NCBI GenBank assembly: GCA_964565705.1
Contig: CAZMGD010000086.1
Coordinates: forward strand, 1 to 18,719
Reading direction: 5' to 3'
Source of the DNA: CAZMGD01 sp964565705
GTDB lineage: Bacteria > Actinomycetota > Acidimicrobiia > Acidimicrobiales > Ilumatobacteraceae
DNA length: 18,719 nt
Positions 1-7,167 of the stretch are shown here, piece after piece. Within the stretch, counting starts at the first letter, position 1; each line of letters opens with the position of its first letter. The translations under genes and the position numbers were made by a program. Below the pieces are notes generated by a model. It worked only from the letters and a program-made list of their open reading frames with translations, ran no database searches and was not told the DNA's origin.

Positions 1-117
1 TTGCTCGGCGGCGCTAGCAGCGACCGGGAACAGATCGGCCAGCACTCCGCGTGATGCCGCGAGTTCGTCGAGATTGGCGATCGAGATCGTGCGATCGAGA
101 TCGGGGTGGTTAGACAT
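1..117 (-). CDS. Host-chromosome gene, 5' end only, unknown function
   Basis: The minus strand reads an open frame of 39 codons from an ATG at 117 to the window edge, beginning MSNHPDLDRTISIANLDELA. The ATG is preceded by AGGGG about four bases upstream. The remaining part lies outside the window, so length and function cannot be judged and I do not recognise the family. It lies outside the left attachment site and should be the original chromosomal gene next to the tRNA before integration. The fragment is soluble-looking and has no signal peptide. Confidence 0.55.
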   Translation of the reverse strand, partial: MSNHPDLDRTISIANLDELAASRGVLADLFPVAASAAEQ

Positions 118-185
118 CCGGCCCCTGAGATGCCAGAGAGGCCGTGTCCGATATGTCGGAAAGGGCCCCTGACCTGGTGTTTCGT

Positions 186-232
186 TGGTGGCGGGGGCAG
201 GATTTGAACCTGCGATCTTCGGATTATGAGCC
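186..232 (-). repeat. Left attachment site: orphan 3' half of tRNA-Met
   Basis: This 47-bp block matches 18665-18711 except at 216 (t for c) and 223 (a for g). Read on the minus strand it contains the anticodon loop CTCATAA, the T arm GCAGG-TTCAAAT-CCTGC and the acceptor end CCGCCACCA. The 5' half of a tRNA is absent: no CCCCGCC-type partner of the acceptor stem occurs at the expected distance. It is therefore a dead tRNA fragment. In the usual tRNA-integration model the distal copy is the displaced chromosomal 3' end, free to mutate, which would explain the two changes. Confidence 0.9.
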
Positions 233-346
233 GACTCAGCCCATGTCGGGCTGTGACGGGTCGTGACGGATCATGCCATCTAGCTGGTGTTTCGCGAGTT
301 CCGACTGACGGGCTGTGTCGGCTTGAATCGGCCGCTGACGACCAGA

Positions 347-368
347 TGGTTAGAAGAATGGTGAGAAG
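347..368 (+). repeat. Left integrase arm-type repeats
   Basis: Two copies of TGGTTAGAAGAA-like sequence, at 347-358 and 359-368, are spaced 12 bp apart. The second has one change (TGGTGAGAAG). The same tandem pair occurs at the other end of the element (18587-18608). Short direct repeats flanking the core at both ends are typical arm-binding sites of tyrosine integrases; the binding role is inferred. Confidence 0.7.
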
Positions 369-405
369 TTGTGCGGGAAGCCACAATTTGTCTGGATCAA
401 GCAAG

Positions 406-468
406 TTGACTATCTGAGCAAATAAGTCGAGACTGGGCGCAGTCCCACTTCACGACTCCGAACGAGTC
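406..468 (+). promoter_or_regulatory. Probable promoter and operator of the type IV TA-like pair
   Basis: A TTGACT box (406-411) is followed 17 bp later by a weak -10 candidate GAGACT (429-434). Overlapping and downstream are alternating half-sites: AGTC 425-428, GACT 431-434, AGTC 441-444, GACT 454-457 and AGTC 465-468. Two of the resulting inverted repeats are GACTG-4 nt-CAGTC (431-444) and GACTC-5 nt-GAGTC (454-468). AbiEi antitoxins are known to repress their own operons through inverted repeats, so these are plausible operators. The -10 assignment is weak. Confidence 0.42.
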
Positions 469-472
469 TCAC

Positions 473-1540
473 ATGGCCCGCAAACCAACTCCGAAGGCGA
501 TTCAGAAGCTGCTCGCCGGCGCGGGCGATGAGATCGCGGATCGACTGCCGCCGAGGTGGCGAGTATCGGTTGCGTCACGGACGACCGACGGTGGGATCAT
601 CCGGTTCGTCTCCCCCGCCGGCGACCCATTCGAGGTGCAGGCGATCGTCCGGAGACGACTTGACCCTCGGGCAGCTGTCGCGCTCCCCGACTTCGACGAG
701 CCGACGGTCGTGATCACCGACTGGCTCAGCCCGCGCACGCGGACGATCCTCGACGGTCGCGGGCAGAGCTACGCGGACACCACCGGCAACCTGTCGATCT
801 CCATCGACGAGCCCTTGGTCGTCATCCGAGCTGACGGAGCAACGCGGGACCCGGCCCCGCGCCCCAAGACGTTGAGCAGTCTTCGCGGGCCGCGAGCTTG
901 GGCCCTCCAACGCACACTGGCCGAGGTGGTCCCGCCATATGGGCTCGGCGACCTCGCCGAAGCGCTCGGGATGGATGCCGGCTACGTCTCGCGACTCCTC
1001 ACTGGGCTCGGCGAGGAGTTGCTCATCGAGCGTCAGCCCCGCCGGCCGATCGAGCGAGTCGACTGGGAGGCGATGATCCGCCAGGTGACGCGTACCTACA
1101 GTCTGCTGGCCGACAACGAGACAACGAGTTGGATCGCGCCCGCCGGCCCGGAGCAGTTCCTACGCGATCTCGCATCGTCGAAACTGAAAAGGTGGGCGGT
1201 CACGGGCTCGTTCGCGTCGAGCCGTCTCGTCACGGTCGCCGCCCCAGAGATTGCCGTGGTCTACACCGACGATCCAGAACGACTGGCCGAGGCCGTGCGG
1301 CTCCGTCCGACGAGAACCGGCGGGAACGTTGTGACAGCCGTTCCCTACGATCCAGTGGTCTATGAGCGCACGTGGGAACAAGACGGACTCGTCTTCGCGT
1401 CGCTCGCGCAAGTCGCGATCGACTGCCTCACCGGGTTCGGGCGCATGCCCGCCGAAGGTGAAGCGCTCCTCGATTGGATGCGCCAGCGCGCGCCCCGCTG
1501 GCAGTCGCCGGCGCTCGACTCGGAGCCTGAACTCCCGTGA
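473..1540 (+). CDS. AbiEi-like winged-helix protein, probable type IV TA antitoxin
   Basis: This 355-aa soluble protein is the first gene of a two-gene operon. Residues 150-190 form a winged-helix-type segment (LGDLAEALGMDAGYVSRLL), followed by a larger C-terminal domain containing YSLLADNETTSWIAPAGPE and CLTGFGRMPAEGEALL. A regulator of this layout directly upstream of, and translationally coupled to, an AbiEii-type nucleotidyltransferase is the hallmark of type IV toxin-antitoxin systems, where the first protein neutralises the toxin without stable binding and represses the operon. The family call rests mainly on this pairing; residue-level similarity to classical AbiEi is weak. It is longer than the common 200-280-aa AbiEi proteins because of an N-terminal region of about 140 residues. 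No good ribosome-binding site precedes the ATG, so a leaderless or short-leader transcript is possible. It could alternatively be only a regulator. Confidence 0.68.
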   Translation: MARKPTPKAIQKLLAGAGDEIADRLPPRWRVSVASRTTDGGIIRFVSPAGDPFEVQAIVRRRLDPRAAVALPDFDEPTVVITDWLSPRTRTILDGRGQSYADTTGNLSISIDEPLVVIRADGATRDPAPRPKTLSSLRGPRAWALQRTLAEVVPPYGLGDLAEALGMDAGYVSRLLTGLGEELLIERQPRRPIERVDWEAMIRQVTRTYSLLADNETTSWIAPAGPEQFLRDLASSKLKRWAVTGSFASSRLVTVAAPEIAVVYTDDPERLAEAVRLRPTRTGGNVVTAVPYDPVVYERTWEQDGLVFASLAQVAIDCLTGFGRMPAEGEALLDWMRQRAPRWQSPALDSEPELP

Positions 1541-2376
1541 GTAGCGAGATCCGGAGCGAGTACGTCGATGCCCGGCGGGTCCTCCTCGACGCTCTCGTCG
1601 GGCTTCGCCCGCACCTCGACGCGTTCGTCCTCATCGGCGCGCAAGCCGTCTACGTCCGCACCGTCGACCGGCTGCCCGGGTATCAGCCGTTCACCACCGA
1701 CGCCGACCTTGTCTTCGACCCTGCTCGCCTCGCAGCGCAACCGTTGCTGGCCGACGCGATGAACGCAGCGGGGTTTGTCTACAGCGGTCGACCGGGCATC
1801 TGGCACCGCACGGTCGCTCATCCCGATCGACCCGACCACGTCGTGCCGGTCGATCTCATCGTCCCGAAGGAGATCGCGTCGACCACGGGCCGGCGCGGCG
1901 CGCGTCTTCCGGGTGGTCACGGCAAGACGGCAGCTCAGAAGACGGAAGGCGTCGAGGGCACGCTCGTCGACCACGACCTGATCGCGATCGGGGCGCTCGA
2001 CGCTGAAGATGTTCGCACCGTTTCGGTCGCGGTCGCTGGACCCGCCGCGCTCATTGTGGCGAAGGCGTTCAAGCTCGGCGAGCGACTCGACAGCCCTCGC
2101 CGGCTCCTCCCGAAGGACGCCGGGGACGTCTTTCGGTTGTATGAAGCGAACTCGGTGACGACGCTCGTCGAACGGTTCGAGCGAGTCGCCGCCGACGAGC
2201 GAAGCGCTGCGGTCACCCGAACAGCGCTGGGGTATCTCAAGACCTTGTTCGCCACCCCGAGGTCACCCGGCATCGAGCTCGCTGTCACAGCACTCGGACC
2301 GCTTGCGACGCAGTACGACGCCAAGCAAGTGCTGGCCGACTACACCCAGGAGTTGCTCGCAGCAATCCCGGCCTGA
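1537..2376 (+). CDS. AbiEii-like nucleotidyltransferase, probable type IV TA toxin
   Basis: The product is a 279-aa nucleotidyltransferase-fold protein. Residues 31-36 (VLIGAQ) form the glycine-containing helix start, and 53-61 (TTDADLVFD) supply the acidic D-x-D metal-binding pair (D55, D57); VVPVDLIV later may provide the third acid. The segment KAFKLGERLDSPRRLLPKDA resembles the basic/acidic helix pair common in AbiEii-type (DUF1814-like) proteins. Toxins of this class are GTP-binding or tRNA-modifying nucleotidyltransferases that block growth or abort phage infection; the actual substrate here is unknown. The GTG start overlaps the TGA of the upstream gene by four bases (GTGA), so the two are translationally coupled. 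Its position next to the left attachment site suits a role in stabilising the island. Confidence 0.78.
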   Translation: MSSEIRSEYVDARRVLLDALVGLRPHLDAFVLIGAQAVYVRTVDRLPGYQPFTTDADLVFDPARLAAQPLLADAMNAAGFVYSGRPGIWHRTVAHPDRPDHVVPVDLIVPKEIASTTGRRGARLPGGHGKTAAQKTEGVEGTLVDHDLIAIGALDAEDVRTVSVAVAGPAALIVAKAFKLGERLDSPRRLLPKDAGDVFRLYEANSVTTLVERFERVAADERSAAVTRTALGYLKTLFATPRSPGIELAVTALGPLATQYDAKQVLADYTQELLAAIPA

Positions 2377-2483
2377 CGACACCTACCGCACGCCAGCCTT
2401 GTCGAGGGCTCGATCAGGCTCGGGCGGCGGTGTTGGCAGGTAGCCGGATCATCAGCCGTCGCAGAGACCGCGACGCTGTTGCG

Positions 2484-3440
2484 TCACGTCGCCGGCCGGA
2501 GTTCGCTCCGTAGCCGATTGGCGATCGCGGTGACCCGGTCGGACGAGCTGCCGGCGACCGACACGTGGTCGGGTAGCGCCGTGGGCCACAGCGCCGTGAC
2601 GCCCTTGGCCTGCTTGGTACGCATGAGCCATCCCCACTCGCAACCGACGAAGCAGAGCACACCCTTCACTGCGACGTCTCCAAAGTCCGGGCAGAGTGCG
2701 GTACGCACGACGTCGACCTGGCGGAGGACCCCTTCGACGAGTTTCGTCCGATCACGGTTGTTGACGTAGAGCCGCTCGTCGGTGCGGAACAGCCCACCGA
2801 CGTCACGGGCCTCGACTTGACCGGTGTACTTCTTGGCGTCGATCACGAAGACCCCGGACGGGCCGATCGCGATGTGGTCGATGTTGGCCCGGCTGCCGGG
2901 CACAAGCCGGTCGTGCAGTAGCTCGACGCCTACGGCTCCTTCGAGCACTTCGGCGACGCGGCGTTCTCCCTCGGCGCCAACCTTCCATGCCTTGGTGGCC
3001 TGCGATTCGGGGGTGATCTGGGGCTTCGGAGTCAGGACTGATGCAAGCCGGCCGAGGACGGGCCGCTCGTGCCTGATCGAGTCTCGCCACTCGGCGTCCG
3101 CGGCGACGCGCTGCTCCTTCTTCGCGAGTTCTTGTGCCGCCCGTTTGTCGTACTCACGCTGCGCTGAACCACCCGCTGCGTCTCGCCCGGGGACATCCCC
3201 GGCTGGCGACGCCGTCGTATCCGGCGGTGCGGGTTGACCAGCCGGGCAGCCCGCGGGCCCGGACTCGACGTCGGCAACGTGATCCTCGGCTCCAGCGCTG
3301 TGGCACCGGAGGCACCGAACGATCCGTTCGGCGCGAACCCAACACGCCGTGGAACCCGCCGGGAGTTCGATCCCGCACGCGGCACACCGATCGTCCCGAC
3401 GAATCTCCATCAGCTTGCCCATGGGCCGAATATCGGTCAC
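2484..3440 (-). CDS. Cys-rich NERD (nuclease-related domain) protein
   Basis: The 318-aa product has three parts. Residues 19-46 hold five cysteines (C19, C22, C33, C43, C46, two CxxC pairs) that look like a zinc ribbon. Residues 60-150 are a low-complexity, partly charged linker. Residues 152-270 are a NERD domain: KVGAEGERRVAEVL, then NIDHIAIGPSGVFVIDAKKY. The acidic residues E157/E159, D188 and D201 with K203 give a PD-(D/E)xK-like set. NERD domains are predicted nucleases often found in plasmid and defence settings; activity here is not proven. The start is uncertain: GTG at 3440, or ATG at 3422 or 3410, all upstream of the cysteines. It is the last gene of the long minus-strand block, 109 bp after the DUF3024 gene, and converges with the toxin gene. 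Confidence 0.8.
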   Translation of the reverse strand: MTDIRPMGKLMEIRRDDRCAACGIELPAGSTACWVRAERIVRCLRCHSAGAEDHVADVESGPAGCPAGQPAPPDTTASPAGDVPGRDAAGGSAQREYDKRAAQELAKKEQRVAADAEWRDSIRHERPVLGRLASVLTPKPQITPESQATKAWKVGAEGERRVAEVLEGAVGVELLHDRLVPGSRANIDHIAIGPSGVFVIDAKKYTGQVEARDVGGLFRTDERLYVNNRDRTKLVEGVLRQVDVVRTALCPDFGDVAVKGVLCFVGCEWGWLMRTKQAKGVTALWPTALPDHVSVAGSSSDRVTAIANRLRSELRPAT

Positions 3441-3549
3441 TGATGGCCCGTCATGAAGCAGAAGGAGCTGCTCACCGTCGCGGGCCGGTGTCGGCTATCG
3501 ATCCTCGCGACGAGCACCGTTCGTCGGACGACTGCGTCTGGTTGAGTGG

Positions 3550-3894
3550 TCAGCCCCAGAAGATGCGGGTGCGGTCGAGCTTGACCTCCTCGATCAGCTC
3601 CTCGATGTGGGGCGTGGGGCCGACGAGGTCGTACTCGTGGAACCTGAGGTCGCGGTCACGCCAGTAGAGCGACCACTCCTTGCGAACTTTCGTGTAGCGA
3701 AATCGGCAGATCGGGAAGCGGGTCCACTCGGGGCCGAAGTCCTCCCGCCACGGTGATCGGCACTCGATCACCGTGATCGTGCGGTCGGCGACGTCGACCT
3801 CGTAGCGGATCTGATCACGCGCCCGCGGCGGCATCTCTGCGTTCCGCTGGTCGATCCATCTACGGACCTGTGCGAGGTCGAGGTCGGGAATCAT
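3550..3894 (-). CDS. DUF3024 family protein
   Basis: This is a small 114-aa protein recognised as DUF3024 from its run of conserved pieces: IPDLDLAQVRRW at the start, ITVIECRSPWREDFGPEWTR, RYTKVRKEWSLYWRDRDLRF and the terminal TRIFWG. No biochemical function is established for the family; it is rich in Trp and Arg and looks like a single alpha/beta domain. I chose the ATG at 3894 because GAAGGA sits eight bases upstream; the in-frame ATG at 3903 has the same purines directly abutting it, which is too close. It lies 28 bp after the TcmP gene and is probably co-transcribed with it. The length is normal for the family. Confidence 0.82.
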   Translation of the reverse strand: MIPDLDLAQVRRWIDQRNAEMPPRARDQIRYEVDVADRTITVIECRSPWREDFGPEWTRFPICRFRYTKVRKEWSLYWRDRDLRFHEYDLVGPTPHIEELIEEVKLDRTRIFWG

Positions 3895-3922
3895 GCGAAT
3901 CATCCTTCGTCATCAGCCGGTG

Positions 3923-4903
3923 TCACCCTGGGCGTCTTGTGCCTGGAGGATCGGGCCAGTCCACACCGGTCAACTCGACTCTGAGCGACGGGGCAGAGGT
4001 CCGCTTCGCCCACCGCATGAATGACTCCGCTGCCGGGTGATCGGTTGCATGGATCATCCAGTACTGGGGTCGGCCCGAGGCAGGATCAATGATCTGCTGC
4101 GGATACACGTATACGTAGCCGAGGTCCGCCAGCTGTTCGCAGTAGCGGGCGACAAGATGCCCTGATCCTCGGCCAGCCTCCCAGAGATCTTGCCAGGCGT
4201 CGCGACCACCCATGACTCGATCCAGCACGGTCGGATGAGGCGGCAGTGCGCCCTTTTCGTTGGGCCACAGACGACGGATGGCCTGCTCCAGGTTGAAGAG
4301 GATCCAGAGTTCTGTCTTGCAGAGAGACCCGTCGGGGTCGTACGTCTTGAAGTTTGCGAGCGCCTCGACGGTCGACCAGTTGAGCTGCGTCGAGTCCGGA
4401 TCCAGCAGAGCGAACAGCGGCCTGTTCGGATCAATCACCTCTTGGCTGAGCAGGTCCGGAACGATGACGTTCGCATCTCCCGGATGAGGCCGACAGCGAT
4501 CCCAGTGCCGATGGCTCCGAAGATTCGTCTCAAGCAGCTTTGCCACATCGGGTAGGTCGCACAAATGCAGCACCTTGAAGGCTTGGGCGTCGAGAGCGAT
4601 CCGTGCGGAGCCGGGCATGTGACGGCCGCCGATCCGCACCGTTCCGTCGCCGGCGAACGCATCGAGGTAGGTGCCGCTGCCAGCGACTCGTCGGTACATC
4701 CTCAGGTAGAGACGCAGGACCTCGAGTTTGTTCAACGTCCATCCACCGAACTCTCGGGCGTCCTCGACGGACCGCCGGGCGCGTGGCCGCTTCACGCGAG
4801 GGGGAGGGTTCACCGGGATCTGGTCGATATCGAAGAGGTGTTGCTCAACCCATCCCGATGGCACGTTGATCAGCTTGCTACTCGAACGGGCTGCTCGTCC
4901 CAT
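3923..4903 (-). CDS. tcmP: Three-Cys-motif partner protein TcmP
   Basis: This protein matches the TcmP family, named for its habit of sitting next to a Gp37/Gp68-type three-Cys protein, which is exactly its neighbour here. Numbered from the ATG at 4903 the product is 326 aa. Key segments are WTLNKLEVLRLYLRMYRRV, then TYLDAFAGDGTVRIGGRHMP, which resembles a nucleotide- or SAM-binding glycine loop, and LFALLDPDSTQLNWSTVEAL, with the DP motif of the family. The reaction is not known. The frame is open upstream to 5014, but that would mean a 145-bp overlap with the upstream gene. The ATG at 4903 overlaps by 34 bp and the GTG at 4864 would start six bases after the upstream stop; none has a good ribosome-binding site, so coupling to the upstream gene is likely and the start stays uncertain. 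Confidence 0.82.
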   Translation of the reverse strand: MGRAARSSSKLINVPSGWVEQHLFDIDQIPVNPPPRVKRPRARRSVEDAREFGGWTLNKLEVLRLYLRMYRRVAGSGTYLDAFAGDGTVRIGGRHMPGSARIALDAQAFKVLHLCDLPDVAKLLETNLRSHRHWDRCRPHPGDANVIVPDLLSQEVIDPNRPLFALLDPDSTQLNWSTVEALANFKTYDPDGSLCKTELWILFNLEQAIRRLWPNEKGALPPHPTVLDRVMGGRDAWQDLWEAGRGSGHLVARYCEQLADLGYVYVYPQQIIDPASGRPQYWMIHATDHPAAESFMRWAKRTSAPSLRVELTGVDWPDPPGTRRPG

Positions 4904-5616
4904 GTGCGACCATCGAGCTCCCGGCCGCCGGCCTTGGGTGTGCGACCGCCCCATTGCTTGAAAAAGAAGGCGACGCCAGCTGCGCCGCACTGATCCCGCA
5001 GATCGCGAACCCACGACTCGTCCATCGGCCGCGCACCGGACCCGCTCTCGCCGCCGGCTATCAACCAGTCGATGTTCTTGAGGTCGAGGTCGGGAAGTGG
5101 ACCGAGCAGCGGTTCGGCGCTCACGAAACGAACAGCAGCATCAATGTCTCGAAGGTGATCGAGACGAAACGCGTAACGCTCGGTTTCGATGCTCACACCC
5201 ATCCAGACGTTCGATGGCCAGTCGAGCTTCTTGCCGACTGACGCAAGTCGTTTCGAACGCTTGGTCAGCACTTGGTACGTGTGCTGGGGTGTCTCCGACA
5301 TGACCTTGAAGACGCGGCGGATGAAGTCGACGGGCACGTCCGGATGGAACAGATCGCTCATCGAGTTCACGAAGATGAGGCGCGGTTGCTTCCACGAGTA
5401 CGGAGTGGCGAGCGTGTCTTCGTGAAGGGTCAGCTTGAAGCCGGGGCCGCTGGTCCGCGGGTCGCCGTCATTCTGATACTTCGGCTGACCCATCGCCCGC
5501 AGGCGCTTCGCAAGCGTCAGGGCGTAGCAGTTGTCGCAGCCCGGTGACGTCTGATCGCAACCCGTCGTCGGGTTCCACGTCGCCTCAGTCCATTCGATGC
5601 CCGACTTGTCAGACAT
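4870..5616 (-). CDS. Gp37/Gp68-family three-Cys-motif protein (DUF5131)
   Basis: The 248-aa product belongs to the phage Gp37/Gp68 family. Its signature is IEWTEATWNPTTGCDQTSPG followed by CDNCYA, giving cysteines 20, 27 and 30 (C-x6-C-x2-C), a cluster like those that hold an iron-sulfur centre in radical-SAM-type enzymes. Further family blocks are FVNSMSDLFHPDVP, TYQVLTKRSKRL, NVWMGVSIE, FVSAEPLLGPL, WLIAGGESGSGARPM and FFFKQWGG. A radical-SAM-like role is an inference; the substrate is unknown. The ATG at 5616 follows an excellent GGAGGAG. It lies 60 bp after hsdM and overlaps its partner TcmP, so the pair probably works together and may be transcribed with the restriction operon. It is full length for the family. 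Confidence 0.88.
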   Translation of the reverse strand: MSDKSGIEWTEATWNPTTGCDQTSPGCDNCYALTLAKRLRAMGQPKYQNDGDPRTSGPGFKLTLHEDTLATPYSWKQPRLIFVNSMSDLFHPDVPVDFIRRVFKVMSETPQHTYQVLTKRSKRLASVGKKLDWPSNVWMGVSIETERYAFRLDHLRDIDAAVRFVSAEPLLGPLPDLDLKNIDWLIAGGESGSGARPMDESWVRDLRDQCGAAGVAFFFKQWGGRTPKAGGRELDGRTWDEQPVRVAS

Positions 5617-5676
5617 GGCTCCTCCGGCCGATCGATCGCCCGCACTCGTCGACAGTACGGAAGGGGTGTGACAGGG

Positions 5677-7167
5677 TCATTCGGCGGGCTCCTCGTCAGC
5701 CTCGATGCCGATGTCAGCAAGGCTCTCGGCGAGCGCTCGGAATTCTTCGAGGGCGGCTTCGAGGTCTTCGACGATCTCGGCGGCGATGATGCCGGGGGCG
5801 GGCAGATTGTCGGTGTCCTCCAAGCTCTCGTCGCGGAGCCAGAAGATGTCGAGGCTCGCCTTGTCGCGAGCGACCAGCTCGTCGTAGCTGAATCGCTTGA
5901 ACCGCTGCGTCTCCTCGCGCTGACCGGTCGCGCCGGGTCGGTAACAGGCGACGAAGTCGTCGAGGTCAGCCCGGGTCAGGGGGTTCTGCTTGAGGGTGAA
6001 GTGTTTGTTGGTGCGCAGGTCGTAGATCCAGAGGTCCTTCGTCCACGGCGTCTCCGAGCCGGGCTTGCGTTCGAAGAACAACACGTTGGCCTTCACGCCC
6101 TGGGCGTAGAAGATCCCGGTCGGCAGGCGCAGCAGAGTGTGCACGTTGCATTCGTGGAGCAGCTTGCGGCGGATCGTCTCGCCGGCACCGCCCTCGAACA
6201 GCACGTTGTCGGGCACGACCACAGCGCACTGGCCGCCGATCCTCAGCAAAGTGCGCATGTGCTGCACGAAGTTGAGCTGCTTGTTCGACGTCGACGCCCA
6301 GAAGTCGTCGCGCACCACCGTCATGCTGTGCCGGTCGGCCTTACCATCGGCGTTCACGATCGTCACCGACGACTTCTTGCCAAAGGGTGGGTTGGCGAGC
6401 ACCAGGTCGAACCGCTCGCCCGGGTCGTCACGCAGAGCATCGTCAAGCCGGATCGGGCTGTCGCTCTCCGGCGTCTCGATGCCGTGGAGCAGCATGTTCA
6501 TGGCGCAGAGGCGGGCGGTGTTCTCGACGATCTCCCACCCGGTGAACGCTCCGGACCGCAGGTGCTGCTTCTGGGCACGGTCGAGGTGCGGGTTGTGCTT
6601 GATGATGTAGTCGTAGGCGGCGAGGAAGAACCCGCCGGTCCCGCAGGCCGGGTCGCAGATTCGCATGTCGGGCGTCGGCTGCATCACATCGACCATCGCC
6701 GAGATCAGCGCCCGCGGCGTGAAGTACTGCCCGGCGCCTGACTTGGTGTCGGCGGCGTTGCGTTCGAGCAGGCCCTCGTACGCGTCGCCCTTGATATCGA
6801 CGTCGAGACCCATCCATGTCTCACCATTGATCAGGTCGTGGATCAGCCGTTGGAGCTTGGCCGGATCCTGAATCCGGTTCTGCGCCTTGCGGAAGATCAC
6901 ACCGAGCATGTCGTCGGTCGTGCCGAGTTCGTTGAGGATCTTGATGTAGTGCGCCTCGAGCGCCTCACCGGACAACTTCAGAAGAGACGGCCAGTCGAGA
7001 CCCTCGGGGACGATGTGCGGCAGGCCGAGTTGGCGTTGCTCCTCGGACATCTTCAGGAACAGCAGGTAGGTGAGCTGCTCGACGTAGTCGCCGTACGACA
7101 ACCCGTCGTCGCGCAGGACGTTGCAGTAGTTCCAGAGCTTGTCGACAAGCGCCTTCGAGTCGGTCAC
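5677..7167 (-). CDS. hsdM: Type I restriction-modification DNA methylase subunit
   Basis: The 496-aa product is HsdM, the SAM-dependent N6-adenine methyltransferase subunit of a type I system. The N-terminal helical domain (residues 5-140) is followed by SGAGQYFTPR at 143-152, motif I DPACGTGGF at 172-180, which binds SAM, and catalytic motif IV LANPPFG at 257-263. With HsdS it methylates host sites; with HsdR it forms the restricting complex. Its GTG start overlaps the hsdS stop by four bases (GTGA, 7164-7167). The C-terminal tail is acidic. Both motifs are intact and the length is normal, so it should be active. Confidence 0.96.
   Translation of the reverse strand: MTDSKALVDKLWNYCNVLRDDGLSYGDYVEQLTYLLFLKMSEEQRQLGLPHIVPEGLDWPSLLKLSGEALEAHYIKILNELGTTDDMLGVIFRKAQNRIQDPAKLQRLIHDLINGETWMGLDVDIKGDAYEGLLERNAADTKSGAGQYFTPRALISAMVDVMQPTPDMRICDPACGTGGFFLAAYDYIIKHNPHLDRAQKQHLRSGAFTGWEIVENTARLCAMNMLLHGIETPESDSPIRLDDALRDDPGERFDLVLANPPFGKKSSVTIVNADGKADRHSMTVVRDDFWASTSNKQLNFVQHMRTLLRIGGQCAVVVPDNVLFEGGAGETIRRKLLHECNVHTLLRLPTGIFYAQGVKANVLFFERKPGSETPWTKDLWIYDLRTNKHFTLKQNPLTRADLDDFVACYRPGATGQREETQRFKRFSYDELVARDKASLDIFWLRDESLEDTDNLPAPGIIAAEIVEDLEAALEEFRALAESLADIGIEADEEPAE

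Larger units (their letters stand above)
118..472. other. Non-coding stretch holding the left element end
   Basis: No convincing gene is present. Bases 118-185 are chromosomal flank with a small hairpin (TCCGA 147-151 / TCGGA 156-160). The tRNA remnant follows at 186-232. Inside the element come a hairpin AGCCC (238-242) / GGGCT (248-252), several GTGACGG-like repeats between 250 and 340, the arm-site repeats at 347-368 and the promoter/operator region of the first cargo gene at 406-468. Confidence 0.6.

Noticed and set aside
186..262. Functional tRNA at the left end
   Set aside because: Only the 3' half is present; no partner for the acceptor stem or D arm is found upstream, and the anticodon stem pairs poorly with the adjoining bases.
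226..417. 63-codon plus-strand frame across the left end
   Set aside because: It begins inside the tRNA remnant and runs through the hairpin and arm sites; composition is not protein-like and no ribosome-binding site is present.
4904..5014. Longer TcmP start at 5014
   Set aside because: It would overlap the three-Cys gene by 145 bp, and the extra residues are Arg/Ser-rich shadow sequence unlike the family.
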